DNA of 64,000 bases from Candidatus Enterococcus murrayae (lineage in GTDB: Bacteria; Bacillota; Bacilli; Lactobacillales; Enterococcaceae), in the NCBI RefSeq assembly GCF_017315985.1, contig NZ_JAFLVR010000015.1:1-64000 (forward strand), given 5' to 3'. Both the position numbers and the translations under genes were made by a program. Positions 51,259 to 59,486 of the stretch are shown here, one piece after another. Numbering within the stretch: the first letter of the stretch is position 1; every line of letters starts with the position of its first letter. The notes under the pieces were generated by a model. It was not told the origin of the DNA. It made no database searches and saw only the letters and a list, made by a program, of their open reading frames with translations.

Positions 51259-53166
51259 ATGTTCGCTTATAAAAGACTAGCCCAGTTATTTCAGCGCTTA
51301 TACATAGAAAAAAATTGTTCAAGTGAAAAACTTGCTTCTGATTTTTCTGTCTCAAAGCGGACAATCAGAAATGATATCCACGAACTCAATGAATCACTGG
51401 AAACCTATCATTCCAAAGTCATTCTAAAACGAGGCGTGGGCTATGAATTGTTAGGAAAAGAAAATGTTCAAGCGCTGTTCAATGAACTCAACGAACAGCT
51501 CCCCCCTGTCGAGCAGCAGTTGGAATCTTCAGAAGATCGAATCAAACAACTTTTATTGTTGCTTTTATTGTCTGAGCAAGAACTATCCATTGATGAGATG
51601 TGCAATCAAATATTTGTTGGCCGTACAACAGTTTTAGGTTATATAAGACAGCTTCGTCTTTTGCTAGCCTCCTACAATCTAAAGATCACCTCAAAAATAA
51701 ACATAGGTTACAAAGTTGTTGGTGACGAGTCCGCCATTCGCGAAGTTATTTCCGATCAACTTGTCGAAAAAAATTTTGAAAGCTATATTTCTCAATTTTC
51801 TAAAAATGAGAGTGAACTATTCAAAGATATTGATCTCGAGGAGTTAGCAGGATCTGTGACAGAATATTTCCCCCCTGACAAATATAAGATTTCCGACTAC
51901 AATCGGAAAAATTTCGTGATCCATCTTGCGATCGCCATTTTACGAGTGAAAAATGATCATCACTTGGATGTCATCGCAAATCATTTTATGATCGACGACG
52001 GCATTCAATCTGCTACAACAACGTTATTAACTGCTATTGAAAAGAAATATCAACTCTCATTCGATCAACAGGACAGAACCTGGCTATACAATCACTTATT
52101 CTCTGATTTGCAGCATAAATCTTATTCCAGTCATCAGATAGAAAAAATCTACACGTTTATTGACCAGATGTTGGGTGAAATTTATGAAATTATCGGCGAG
52201 GACTTGAAGCACGATGAGATCCTGCGAAATGATCTTTTCACTCATTTCTCCAGCTATTTGACATTGAAGGAGCTGTTAAAAAATAAAAAAAATCCCTTGC
52301 TGCCAGAGATTAAGAAAAATTTTTCTTATGCATTTGAGTTAGCTATTTTAGCGACTAATAATAGTAAATGGTTAAACGATTTTGAATTTACCGAAGATGA
52401 TATTGGCTATCTAGCACTTCATATTGCTGCTGCGATCGAACGAAAAAAGGATCAGCAGCAAAATAAAAAGAGGATTTTAGTCGTTTGCGGTCAAGGTGTT
52501 TCAACAAGCCGCCTCATTGAAGCAATGCTTAAAAAACGTTTCGCTGAAAGATTTGAAATAGTCGATACGATTTCTTACACCGCTTATCAAACAAAAGAAT
52601 TAGAAAATGTCGACCTTCTAATCTCTACCGTTCCACTTAAAGATAAAACAATCCCTGTTGTTCAAATTGATTTTTTAGATATAAAACAAGGAATGGAAAA
52701 AATTGATAGGCTATTAGCCGCCGAAGATGAAAAACAAACTTTTTTCAGTTTGTTCGACCCAACCTTGTTTGCCGTCAACAATCAAAAAATCTCGCGAGAC
52801 CATTTGATCACATCGCTTGGTGCTATCTTGCTTGAACAAGGGATCGTCTCTAACGATTTCACTAAAAAAGTAATTGAAAGAGAACAAATCGCACCAACAA
52901 ACATTACCAAACTAATCGCGATCCCTCATGCAATTGACTCGACAATAAATGAGACGAAGATTTTTGTTTACATTTCGACCGAACCTATTACTTGGCGAGA
53001 AAATGCGACGGTTAAAATCATTTTCCTGCTAGCTGTTGCAGAGGACGATAAAGAAAAGCTTCAAACCTTTTTTGAATTCTTATCTGATCTTGTTGAAGAC
53101 GAAAAGCTTCAGCAAAAAATCGCTGCAACCACCAATTTTGATTCCTTCTTAGCTGCCATGGTCTAA
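51259..53166 (+). CDS. BglG-type PRD activator with EIIB and EIIA domains
   Basis: 635 residues. Winged helices (SEKLASDFSVSKRTIRNDIHEL; ELSIDEMCNQIFVGRTTVLGYI), PRDs (FVIHLAIAILRVKNDHHLD; DDIGYLALHIAAAIERK), an EIIB(Gat)-like domain (RILVVCGQGVSTSRLIEAML, Cys410), and a C-terminal EIIA(Fru/Mtl)-like domain (LIAIPHAIDSTINETKIFVY, His557). This is the LicR/ManR/MtlR architecture, controlled by HPr and its cognate EIIB. Being divergent from the ascorbate-type PTS, it most likely activates that operon through the dyad between them. Confidence 0.9.
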   Translation: MFAYKRLAQLFQRLYIEKNCSSEKLASDFSVSKRTIRNDIHELNESLETYHSKVILKRGVGYELLGKENVQALFNELNEQLPPVEQQLESSEDRIKQLLLLLLLSEQELSIDEMCNQIFVGRTTVLGYIRQLRLLLASYNLKITSKINIGYKVVGDESAIREVISDQLVEKNFESYISQFSKNESELFKDIDLEELAGSVTEYFPPDKYKISDYNRKNFVIHLAIAILRVKNDHHLDVIANHFMIDDGIQSATTTLLTAIEKKYQLSFDQQDRTWLYNHLFSDLQHKSYSSHQIEKIYTFIDQMLGEIYEIIGEDLKHDEILRNDLFTHFSSYLTLKELLKNKKNPLLPEIKKNFSYAFELAILATNNSKWLNDFEFTEDDIGYLALHIAAAIERKKDQQQNKKRILVVCGQGVSTSRLIEAMLKKRFAERFEIVDTISYTAYQTKELENVDLLISTVPLKDKTIPVVQIDFLDIKQGMEKIDRLLAAEDEKQTFFSLFDPTLFAVNNQKISRDHLITSLGAILLEQGIVSNDFTKKVIEREQIAPTNITKLIAIPHAIDSTINETKIFVYISTEPITWRENATVKIIFLLAVAEDDKEKLQTFFEFLSDLVEDEKLQQKIAATTNFDSFLAAMV

Positions 53167-53214
53167 ATGCGTTTCCTTACCACACTGAATGGCACTCAAT
53201 AGAAAATAATACTC

Positions 53215-53243
53215 AACGTCTAGCATTCGCTAGGCGTTTTTTA
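53215..53243 (+). terminator. Terminator after the PRD activator gene
   Basis: AACGTCTAGC / GCTAGGCGTT stem and T-run. Confidence 0.85.
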
Positions 53244-53415
53244 TAAATGCTTATACATCAGACTTTCATCTATTCTTTCAAGAGAGTTCAAATCAAAAAA
53301 TTTGGCAAGCAGCGATTACCGTTTTCAGGAGACGTTTACGGACCCATTTTCTAGACATTGCTAATTTCACCATGCAATATGTCACATAGTATCCTTTTTA
53401 TAAGGAGGCGATATT

Positions 53416-53646
53416 ATGCTTACAACTAAATCTAGATTACAGGGAAGCTCTGTAGTTGTTGCTTTACCATCAGATAATGGAAAAAGACCTTCAGAAAATC
53501 AAGAATACATCGTCGTCTATTCTGATGATGGAACAATTACATTGATTCCTAAAATCAAAGATCCGTTTAGTGGTGGAGAAGTAGCGGAGTATTATGAAAA
53601 AGATGAGTGGGAAGATTTATCTCCTGAGGGGAAAGAACTTTTGTAA
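53416..53646 (+). CDS. MazE/PemI-like antitoxin
   Basis: 76 residues. AbrB-like swapped-hairpin start (MLTTKSRLQGSSVVVALPSD, EYIVVYSDDGTITLIPKIKDPF) and an acidic C-terminal toxin-binding tail (VAEYYEKDEWEDLSPEGKELL). It has an AAGGAGG site. Its stop overlaps the ATG of the mazF remnant (TAATG). Intact, whereas the partner toxin gene is dead. Confidence 0.85.
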   Translation: MLTTKSRLQGSSVVVALPSDNGKRPSENQEYIVVYSDDGTITLIPKIKDPFSGGEVAEYYEKDEWEDLSPEGKELL

Positions 53647-53888
53647 TGAATGAAGAAAAGAAATATATCCCCAAAAAAGGCGATATCGTCTGAATTAATT
53701 TTGATCCATCTGCTGGATGAAAAATCTAAAAAAGACGCCCAGGGTTGATTGTATCTAGATACGACTTTAATCGAAAAACAATGTTCGCAGTGATTTGTCC
53801 AATTACTTCTACTATAAAAAATCTGCCTATGCACTATTCGCTGCCAGAGGAATTAGACACAACTGGACAGGTGCTTCCGGTTATTTAA
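53646..53888 (+). pseudogene. MazF-family toxin pseudogene
   Basis: The frame reads MNEEKKYIPKKGDIV, stop, INFDPSAG, stop, KI, stop, KRRPGLIVSRYDFNRKTMFA, VICPITSTIKNLPMH, LDTTGQVLPVI, stop. This is an evident MazF/PemK (GDIVWINFDPSAG...RRPGLIVS) with three in-frame stops and the C-terminal third missing. The first stop replaces the conserved Trp codon (TGG to TGA). Truncation coincides with the start of the repeat/IS region. Confidence 0.9.
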
Positions 53889-53911
53889 TTTTTAGCCTGT
53901 TTAGTGCTTGC

Positions 53912-54000
53912 TTGACAAATTGAGTTGAGGCATGGTATTCACTGGGCAGCCAATCTTAGAGCTGCTCAAGCCTCACCATGCCTCAAGTGTACGTTGTCAA
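53912..54000. repeat. 89-nt imperfect inverted repeat next to the IS remnant
   Basis: Arms TTGACAAATTGAGTTGAGGC... (53912-53936) and its near complement (53975-54000) share TTGACAA ends and a TTGAGGCATGGT core, with a small inner stem GCAGC/GCTGC. It may be an IS end or a MITE-like repeat. It lies between the truncated mazF and the transposase fragment. Confidence 0.6.
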
Positions 54001-54215
54001 GTAGGCGCAGCCGACACCTGTTTCAACTCCTCTAGTAATCTCTCCCGAGGTGTTCTGTAGCCAAAGATTTTTCTCGTTAAATTGTTCATTCAGTCCTGTA
54101 CTCGACGAACGGTTCTCACTGAAACATCCAATAAACGCGTACTTTTAGGAAGAAAGCGTCGAATAATCTTGTTATGATTCTCATTTCCCCCGTTTGATGG
54201 ATGAAGTGAGCGGCT
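53998..54215 (-). mobile_element. IS30-family transposase C-terminal remnant
   Basis: The minus strand reads HPSNGGNENHNKIIRRFLPK, STRLLDVSVRTVRRVQD, stop, MNNLTRKIFGYRTPRERLL, ending APT-stop. This is the signature GxNENxNxLIRRFxPKGT and LNxRPRKxxGYxTP end of IS30 transposases. There is a TGA in place of the usual Trp, and the N-terminal two-thirds is absent. It is a dead fragment. Confidence 0.85.
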
Positions 54216-54320
54216 CTACGTCTACTACAATCTATTTTTTTTGAAAGGTTCCTAAATATGCAATTTCATTCCTTTTGATTAAGAGCGCCAGTCAACCGAA
54301 AGGCCCAGTGGTATGTTCTT

Positions 54321-54884
54321 CTAACGGAGCCGCCTCTTGATCATCCTGCACAGAGCATACCCAATCATACAGCCTATGAAATTTGTCATAATATCCCAGA
54401 TATCAAACGTCCCCAGATAAAAGACATATTGGATTGTTTCAATCCCCAGGATAGTGATCAACGCGATTACAGCCGCTTCTATTTTACCGGCTCGTATGCC
54501 ATACAGGCACCCTAATGGAATAAAGTAGCCTGTATTCAAGATCAGCTCTATAATCTGCTGATTATTATTTAGGTACAATTCAAACGGGTCTAGATTGAAG
54601 GAATGGTAGGCCCTAGCCTTCGTAAACAGCATGATGAACAATAATAAAAAGTAGCTGCTATAAAAAAGGTAGAGATAAATATTCCAAATCCTTCGCTGCT
54701 CCCACTGCCAATAAAAGAGCCATAAGCTTAAGAAAATAAAAAGCCACAACGCTTCATCCGTATATTCAAAGCGTTGCGTCATACTATCCAGACGCGGATA
54801 ATTCTGCAATGTCGGCAGGACCAAATAATAGACCATCCCATAGCTTAATATAGCAGATAGAATTCCTGCAATGATTTTCTTCAT
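54321..54884 (-). CDS. VanZ-family membrane protein
   Basis: 187 residues from the ATG at 54884 (GGAGGGGATCG site). Five hydrophobic helices with the VanZ-like core: FNLDPFELYLNNNQQIIELI, TGYFIPLGCLYGIRAGK, IETIQYVFYLGTFDIWDIMTNFIGCMIGY. VanZ-like proteins are linked to resistance to teicoplanin or other cell-surface antimicrobials in some species, but this is not part of a van cluster. A decayed partial copy is at 43556-43830. Confidence 0.85.
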   Translation of the reverse strand: MKKIIAGILSAILSYGMVYYLVLPTLQNYPRLDSMTQRFEYTDEALWLFIFLSLWLFYWQWEQRRIWNIYLYLFYSSYFLLLFIMLFTKARAYHSFNLDPFELYLNNNQQIIELILNTGYFIPLGCLYGIRAGKIEAAVIALITILGIETIQYVFYLGTFDIWDIMTNFIGCMIGYALCRMIKRRLR

Positions 54885-55235
54885 TCGATCCCCTCCTTCA
54901 TTCATATTATAAAGAAAGTCTCCTATATTTTAATCATTATCCCTACTTTTGAAAAAAGATTAACAATTTCTCTATATTTGAGGAGTGGGTAACCAAATTC
55001 CTAGCTTTGATAATTAATGATAAATTCCAAGTTTATTTCACCGAGACCACTACTAGGTAATTTGGATTGGATTGGGTAAGTGAGGATCTTTCAAACATTA
55101 ACAAAGAGAGTGTAGGACAATCCTACTAGCATTTGATACACTAATCTGTTATTTGATTTATTAGTAGAACAATTGTCTTTTTATATGAAACCAACTAACT
55201 ACTTTGATATAATTAATTAAAAGGAGTGAAGTTCA
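54885..55235. other. Intergenic region upstream of VanZ-like and small membrane genes
   Basis: AT-rich. A perfect small dyad GTAGGA-CAA-TCCTAC (55112-55126) is nested in AGTGTA/TACACT (55110-55142). The right end has the promoter of the 35-aa gene. No longer ORF is supported. Confidence 0.45.
55205..55226 (+). promoter_or_regulatory. Extended -10 promoter and ribosome site of the 35-aa gene
   Basis: TGATATAAT (TG at 55205-55206, TATAAT at 55208-55213) and AAGGAG at 55221-55226, 9 nt before the GTG. The -10 and the ribosome site are only 7 nt apart, so the transcript leader would be almost absent unless a further upstream promoter is used. Confidence 0.45.
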
Positions 55236-55343
55236 GTGAAAAAAATTGGACGCATTGTCTGGCGCATGATTGCTGTTACTTTCCTGTTTATGTCAATTGA
55301 CTGGTTGTTAACTGATGAAGAAAAAAGTAAAAAATCCAACTAG
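55236..55343 (+). CDS. 35-aa small membrane protein
   Basis: GTG start, sequence MKKIGRIVWRMIAVTFLFMS then IDWLLTDEEKSKKSN. A basic N-terminus, one short hydrophobic helix (VWRMIAVTFLFMSIDWLL) and a polar tail fit a small single-pass membrane protein. AAGGAG lies 9 nt upstream and an intrinsic terminator overlaps the stop, so it is a discrete gene too short for normal ORF calls. Confidence 0.65.
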   Translation: MKKIGRIVWRMIAVTFLFMSIDWLLTDEEKSKKSN

Positions 55344-55368
55344 CAGTCGTTTCTCGACTGCTCTTTTT
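55342..55368 (+). terminator. Terminator after the 35-aa gene
   Basis: AGCAGTCG / CGACTGCT perfect stem, 5-nt loop, then CTTTTT; overlaps the stop codon. Confidence 0.8.
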
Positions 55369-55386
55369 ATCTTTCATCCTATTGCT

Positions 55387-55413
55387 AAACAAAAAAGAGG
55401 CCCTAAGACCTCT
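55387..55413 (-). terminator. Terminator of the WxL operon
   Basis: Minus-strand AAGAGG / CCTCTT with six T residues at the end of the winged-helix regulator gene. Confidence 0.7.
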
Positions 55414-56129
55414 TACTGCTGCCCAATCATCACTTCATCGACAATATCGACCGTTACCTGATCATTCACCGATTCATCTAATCGATACCCTCGTCCCCAA
55501 CAGGTTTCGATGATCGGTCCAGAGATATTCCTACTAGCAAGCTTATCCTTTAGATGTTTTATCATCACTGACAGCTGAGACATGGTGGAATTGTTTTTAC
55601 TTCTATTCCACATTTTTTGAGAAATTTCCTCGCGTGAAATGGTTTGGTTCTGCTGTCTATATAGAATTAAGAAGAGCTTTAGTTCACTGCCGCTTAAAGG
55701 TATGTTAGACAAAGCGATCTTTTCATCTGATCTAGGCAGAAAAACAATCTTTCGTTCGTTTCGTGTTTTATAGCTGCTGAGTTTTTCTCTTAGCTCTTCG
55801 ATACTTGGATGAGCTTCGATCCAATCAGTGATCCCCAGCTTTTTCCATTCCTTCAGTTGGTCTTCTTCTATTGGCTCGTCCGATTTACGGAAGATTGGGA
55901 TTTTGTATTTGCTTAAGCTTAATACGAGTTCTTTTACTTCCGCATTGGCGATCGTTTCACTTAGGATAATGTAGTGGAAGACTTGAATAAACGAATGATT
56001 CATGTTTTCAAGCAAGCAACGATCGATCAATTCCTTTGTGGTAAACACTTCATGCCCTAACTGTCGCAAACGTTCTTCAAATAATTCTTCGTTTAAAGGA
56101 TTTTTCGTAAATAACAAAATCTGGCTCAT
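55413..56129 (-). CDS. OmpR/PhoB-type winged-helix regulator without a canonical receiver
   Basis: 238 residues. The C-terminal ~95 residues are a trans_reg_C winged helix: NIPLSGSELKLFLILYRQQ, TISREEISQKMWN, STMSQLSVMIKHLKDKLASR and IETCWGRGYRLD. The N-terminal ~120 residues look receiver-like (ILLFTKNPLNEELFEERLRQLGH) but lack an evident phospho-acceptor Asp. No sensor kinase is adjacent. It follows the WxL genes, so it probably controls them. Confidence 0.82.
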   Translation of the reverse strand: MSQILLFTKNPLNEELFEERLRQLGHEVFTTKELIDRCLLENMNHSFIQVFHYIILSETIANAEVKELVLSLSKYKIPIFRKSDEPIEEDQLKEWKKLGITDWIEAHPSIEELREKLSSYKTRNERKIVFLPRSDEKIALSNIPLSGSELKLFLILYRQQNQTISREEISQKMWNRSKNNSTMSQLSVMIKHLKDKLASRNISGPIIETCWGRGYRLDESVNDQVTVDIVDEVMIGQQ

Positions 56130-56218
56130 TTTTACTTCCTGCTTTCTGGTTTTTTGGTTCGAATAGTTGCAAGCTATTCGCTCTGAAATTCTCTATTCCA
56201 TAAATATTTATATGTACG

Positions 56219-56248
56219 AGCCGCCCGAAAGTTTTCGAGCGGCTTTTT
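56219..56248 (+). terminator. Hairpin with plus-strand T-tract
   Basis: AGCCGC ... GCGGCT stem with an inner GAAA/TTTC pair and TTTTT on the plus strand. The orientation is opposite to the surrounding genes, and a second dyad CGAATAG-N7-CTATTCG is at 56160-56180. Confidence 0.4.
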
Positions 56249-56249
56249 G

Positions 56250-56465
56250 TTACGCTGTTAACTGATTCTGGATCAGGATGTATAGACTGATACTTAATCC
56301 AATCCAAACAACTGCCAGTAGGAACATGCCCCAATTTGCGATCAAATAGATGGCTTTTCTTTGGTTCGTCTGTTCACTATAGGTCAGGTCTTTAACGAGG
56401 AAAAAGATCGCCAGTCCTAATGCGAGTATCCCCATCCCCGCAGACAGCCAGACATAATTGTACAT
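56250..56465 (-). CDS. Small two-helix membrane protein
   Basis: 71 residues, two hydrophobic helices (LSAGMGILALGLAIFFLVK and YLIANWGMFLLAVVWIGLSISLYIL) joined by a polar loop YSEQTNQRKA. It lies in the WxL operon between the large WxL protein and the regulator. Family not recognised; a role in WxL export or anchoring is only a guess. Confidence 0.7.
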   Translation of the reverse strand: MYNYVWLSAGMGILALGLAIFFLVKDLTYSEQTNQRKAIYLIANWGMFLLAVVWIGLSISLYILIQNQLTA

Positions 56466-56496
56466 CGTTCCTCCCCCTTCTTTGGTTACCTTTTTC

Positions 56497-59049
56497 TTAT
56501 ATCGACGTGGTCAATGTCCAATCCATCTCTGCCTCGTAATTCAAGCCAGCGATTCCAGAATGCGCCATTAATTCTAGTTCCACATCATTGTTAATATCGT
56601 AACTCAATTCATGGACACCTCGTGCGATGTCACTAGTTAACGAAACAGTGGTCCCGTCAGAAGGTATGTTTTTTGTCCCTTCCAGCTTTTCAAAACTATA
56701 AGATTCGTTGTGTTTATTATAGTTTTGAACTTCCAATAGAGTGCCATTTCTTAGATTGATCGCAGTAGTGGTTGGTAAGGTTTTGGTTCCGCTAGTAAAT
56801 TGACTAAGCTTCACTGTTAAATCCCAACCAAAATTACTTTCATTATCCATGAAACGAATATAAGGATTGTAGCCTGGTCGATATGCGGACACATCTAACC
56901 CTTTCTTTTGAGCAGAAGGTTTAACCTCTACTTCGCCAAATTTGAAATTCGGAATGTTAATCAGCCCCGCATTTCCAGTCGGTTTCAAATTCGGCTCATC
57001 TGGATCATCGATACGGACAAAGTTCTCCGCAGTCAATGGCGTCGCGATATTCCCATCAATCTCAATCTCCGCAGGGAGCACTTGATTCACCGCTCCAGCG
57101 GCAGTGTCTGTAAAGGTGATGTCTGCGTAATTATTCGGTCCAGCACTTGGAATACTAATGCCTGTTAGATTAAAACCACCAACCCAATCCGCTGGTGAGA
57201 TCGTAAAGTTCTGAGGTGCACCACCTGCAGGAGTCACTGTAACTTGCGTAGGAGTAGACAAACCAGACGCCCAATTACTCGTTGCTTTGAGTGTGAGATT
57301 ATTCAATGCAGAAGTCCCTGTATTGGTTAATCGTGAACTCCAAGCAACCGAACCATTATTTGCGACAATTTGCGGAGTCGGTGTTAAATCAAGACTCGCT
57401 GTGGTGCTTCGTGCTTGATAATGGAACCGAACTTCTTTAGGTCCTTTAATATTATTAATGGCTATAGGTGTACTTTTAGGATGGACCGTCCCTGGTGCAT
57501 CAGTCACATTTTCCCAGCCTGCATAATCCCATAAGTCTCCAGAAGTATCTGTGATCGTTTGAAGAACAGTTGCAGTGTACGTATCGTTGTCAAGTTTACC
57601 TAAAGAGTTTGGATTGCTAGACATTTGTATCAGAGTTGTTCCATCAGCAGAATCCACAAATTTTTGAGTGATTGTATGCACTTTTTTTCTATAAACATAG
57701 TAAATATCTTTGGATTCAGTAATATTATTAATTTTTACCGGTACACCTGCTGAATTTACGGCTCCAGAAATCCCCTCTTTCCACCCTTGATACTCCCATA
57801 TAGCATTTCCACTGTCTGTCTTGCTTGCGGCAGGATTACCAGTAAAGTTAGAATTTGCAGCCGCTGGGTTAGCAACATCCCAAGCTCCTCCATTAATAGA
57901 GTTATTGCTTCCATCAATATACTTCTCATTCACTGCGAAAGATTTCTTGTATACTACATGAATCTTTCCTTCAGTATCCAAATCAGAAATCGATTTCGGT
58001 TGGGTGTAGTCTACTGTCATAGACGGAGGATTTGATTGTTCTAGAGTACCTGGTTTTGTATCACCTTGATACCACCCTTCCAATACATACATATTTCCAC
58101 CAGAAGTATAAGAGGTTGGAAGCTTATTCATTGTATGTTTGTATTGATCTGCATCCGCATCTGTTTTTTTGCCTTGAGTGAATCCTGTTGGTGGTGTTAA
58201 TGGTGCACCAGACTCATCTTCAAAGTTTTCTACTACTTGGAATTCCTTCATAAAGAATGTGATTCTTTTACCATTTGTGGCTAAACTTGAATAAGTATGC
58301 AAAAAATCAAAATTTCCAAGTAAAGGATCACTAGGAATGTTGGTGTATCTTCCCCACCCTCCAACATAAGCAAACTCTACCCCATTTGGATTAAGCATGA
58401 GGTCAACTTGAGAACCTTCGTATTTAAAACTTCCCGGTCCCATTCTAGTTAAGTCTGGATTTGGTATTGCTACGTTCTGAGTCGCTTGATGATGATAATT
58501 CGAGCTATCGTTGATTGTAAAATCAGGAAGTTTATAATATGTGCCTAATGTCTTATAGTAAGAATAATCCCCTACCACAGAAGATTTCGCTGATATTGAT
58601 CGAATATACGCAGGTGCATTAGAAAAATTCAAGTTTCGAAATATATGCGCGAAAAAAACTGCATCTTTTTTAGATGTGAACGGATCACTAGGCGTTCTTA
58701 TACCATAAAAATAAGACCCTGCTGCTCCAGTAGCTGAAAAATTCCCTGCCCCATCATACGGAATAGTAACTGTCTTTTGATTGATTGTATTATCATATAC
58801 TGGTGTATAAGTATAACCCGGCTGAACATAGATATGTAAAGATGTTCTATACTCATAATCAGCCTTCGCTACAGGGACCTTTCCTGCAGGAATCAGACTA
58901 CCATCATCCATGTACATATCAAAATTAATTTCACTTTGGATTGCTTCTCCACGATATGCTAATGAATGGTCTGGAAATCCAAGACTGCCTATGATGAGCC
59001 CTGATAATACAAAGACTACTACGAAGAGTTTTCTTATTAGTGATCTCAT
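56497..59049 (-). CDS. Large WxL-domain surface protein
   Basis: 850 residues. Signal peptide (IRKLFVVVFVLSGLIIGSLGF), a ~270-residue N-terminal beta-rich region, MucBP-like repeats (YTFNQ-type units: FQVVENFEDESGAPLTPPTG, HVVYKKSFAVNEKYIDGSNN, TITQKFVDSADGTTLIQM), a ~100-residue Ig-like region with an NDxTAAGAVNQVLPAEI end, and the C-terminal WxL domain with NFGWDLTVKL and EMDWTLTTSI. WxL domains attach non-covalently to peptidoglycan. Its start overlaps the LPXTG gene stop (ATGA). Confidence 0.9.
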   Translation of the reverse strand: MRSLIRKLFVVVFVLSGLIIGSLGFPDHSLAYRGEAIQSEINFDMYMDDGSLIPAGKVPVAKADYEYRTSLHIYVQPGYTYTPVYDNTINQKTVTIPYDGAGNFSATGAAGSYFYGIRTPSDPFTSKKDAVFFAHIFRNLNFSNAPAYIRSISAKSSVVGDYSYYKTLGTYYKLPDFTINDSSNYHHQATQNVAIPNPDLTRMGPGSFKYEGSQVDLMLNPNGVEFAYVGGWGRYTNIPSDPLLGNFDFLHTYSSLATNGKRITFFMKEFQVVENFEDESGAPLTPPTGFTQGKKTDADADQYKHTMNKLPTSYTSGGNMYVLEGWYQGDTKPGTLEQSNPPSMTVDYTQPKSISDLDTEGKIHVVYKKSFAVNEKYIDGSNNSINGGAWDVANPAAANSNFTGNPAASKTDSGNAIWEYQGWKEGISGAVNSAGVPVKINNITESKDIYYVYRKKVHTITQKFVDSADGTTLIQMSSNPNSLGKLDNDTYTATVLQTITDTSGDLWDYAGWENVTDAPGTVHPKSTPIAINNIKGPKEVRFHYQARSTTASLDLTPTPQIVANNGSVAWSSRLTNTGTSALNNLTLKATSNWASGLSTPTQVTVTPAGGAPQNFTISPADWVGGFNLTGISIPSAGPNNYADITFTDTAAGAVNQVLPAEIEIDGNIATPLTAENFVRIDDPDEPNLKPTGNAGLINIPNFKFGEVEVKPSAQKKGLDVSAYRPGYNPYIRFMDNESNFGWDLTVKLSQFTSGTKTLPTTTAINLRNGTLLEVQNYNKHNESYSFEKLEGTKNIPSDGTTVSLTSDIARGVHELSYDINNDVELELMAHSGIAGLNYEAEMDWTLTTSI

Positions 59050-59486
59050 ACCTTCTTCCTCCTATTCTTTCGTAAATAGAAGAAAACAATGACGAGCATC
59101 CCCATACCAATCAGAGCTAGATGATTGCCGATAAATTCTCCTGTTTTTGGCAATACTTTGCTGGCGGTATCTGTAATATAATCCCAATATCCGCCACCAC
59201 TGCTACCCCCTCGATTGTTTGTTATCGGCACTATTCGGTCTTTACTACTAGAATCAACCGTAGAACTGTTGGAATCTGTCGAACTGCTGGAATCTGATGT
59301 GGTACTACTGGTGCTGCTCGTTGTCGATGGTGTCGTCGAACTGCTGGTACTGCTTGAACTCGTAGGATCATAAAACCCAACACCAATCGGCGATTGCCCG
59401 TCATGGCTGGCTGCTAAAACAGAAGCACAACCCGCACTTAGACAAAAAAACGCAGTGGCTATATACAACCCGATTTTCTTCTTCAC
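59046..59486 (-). CDS. Short LPXTG-anchored, Ser/Thr-rich protein
   Basis: 146 residues from a GTG at 59486, which overlaps the previous stop (GTGA) with a GGAGGGAG site. Signal peptide (IGLYIATAFFCLSAGCASVLA), a ~60-residue Ser/Thr spacer, a Gly-rich bend and the sorting signal LPKTGEFIG with a hydrophobic helix and RKKV tail. It probably serves as covalent wall anchor or stalk among the WxL proteins. The gene region is strongly biased to Ser/Thr codons. Confidence 0.88.
   Translation of the reverse strand: MKKKIGLYIATAFFCLSAGCASVLAASHDGQSPIGVGFYDPTSSSSTSSSTTPSTTSSTSSTTSDSSSSTDSNSSTVDSSSKDRIVPITNNRGGSSGGGYWDYITDTASKVLPKTGEFIGNHLALIGMGMLVIVFFYLRKNRRKKV

Noticed and set aside
54321-54884. Part of a vancomycin-resistance cluster
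   Set aside because: No vanHAX, vanRS or vanY-like genes in the window; VanZ-family proteins are widespread without van genes.
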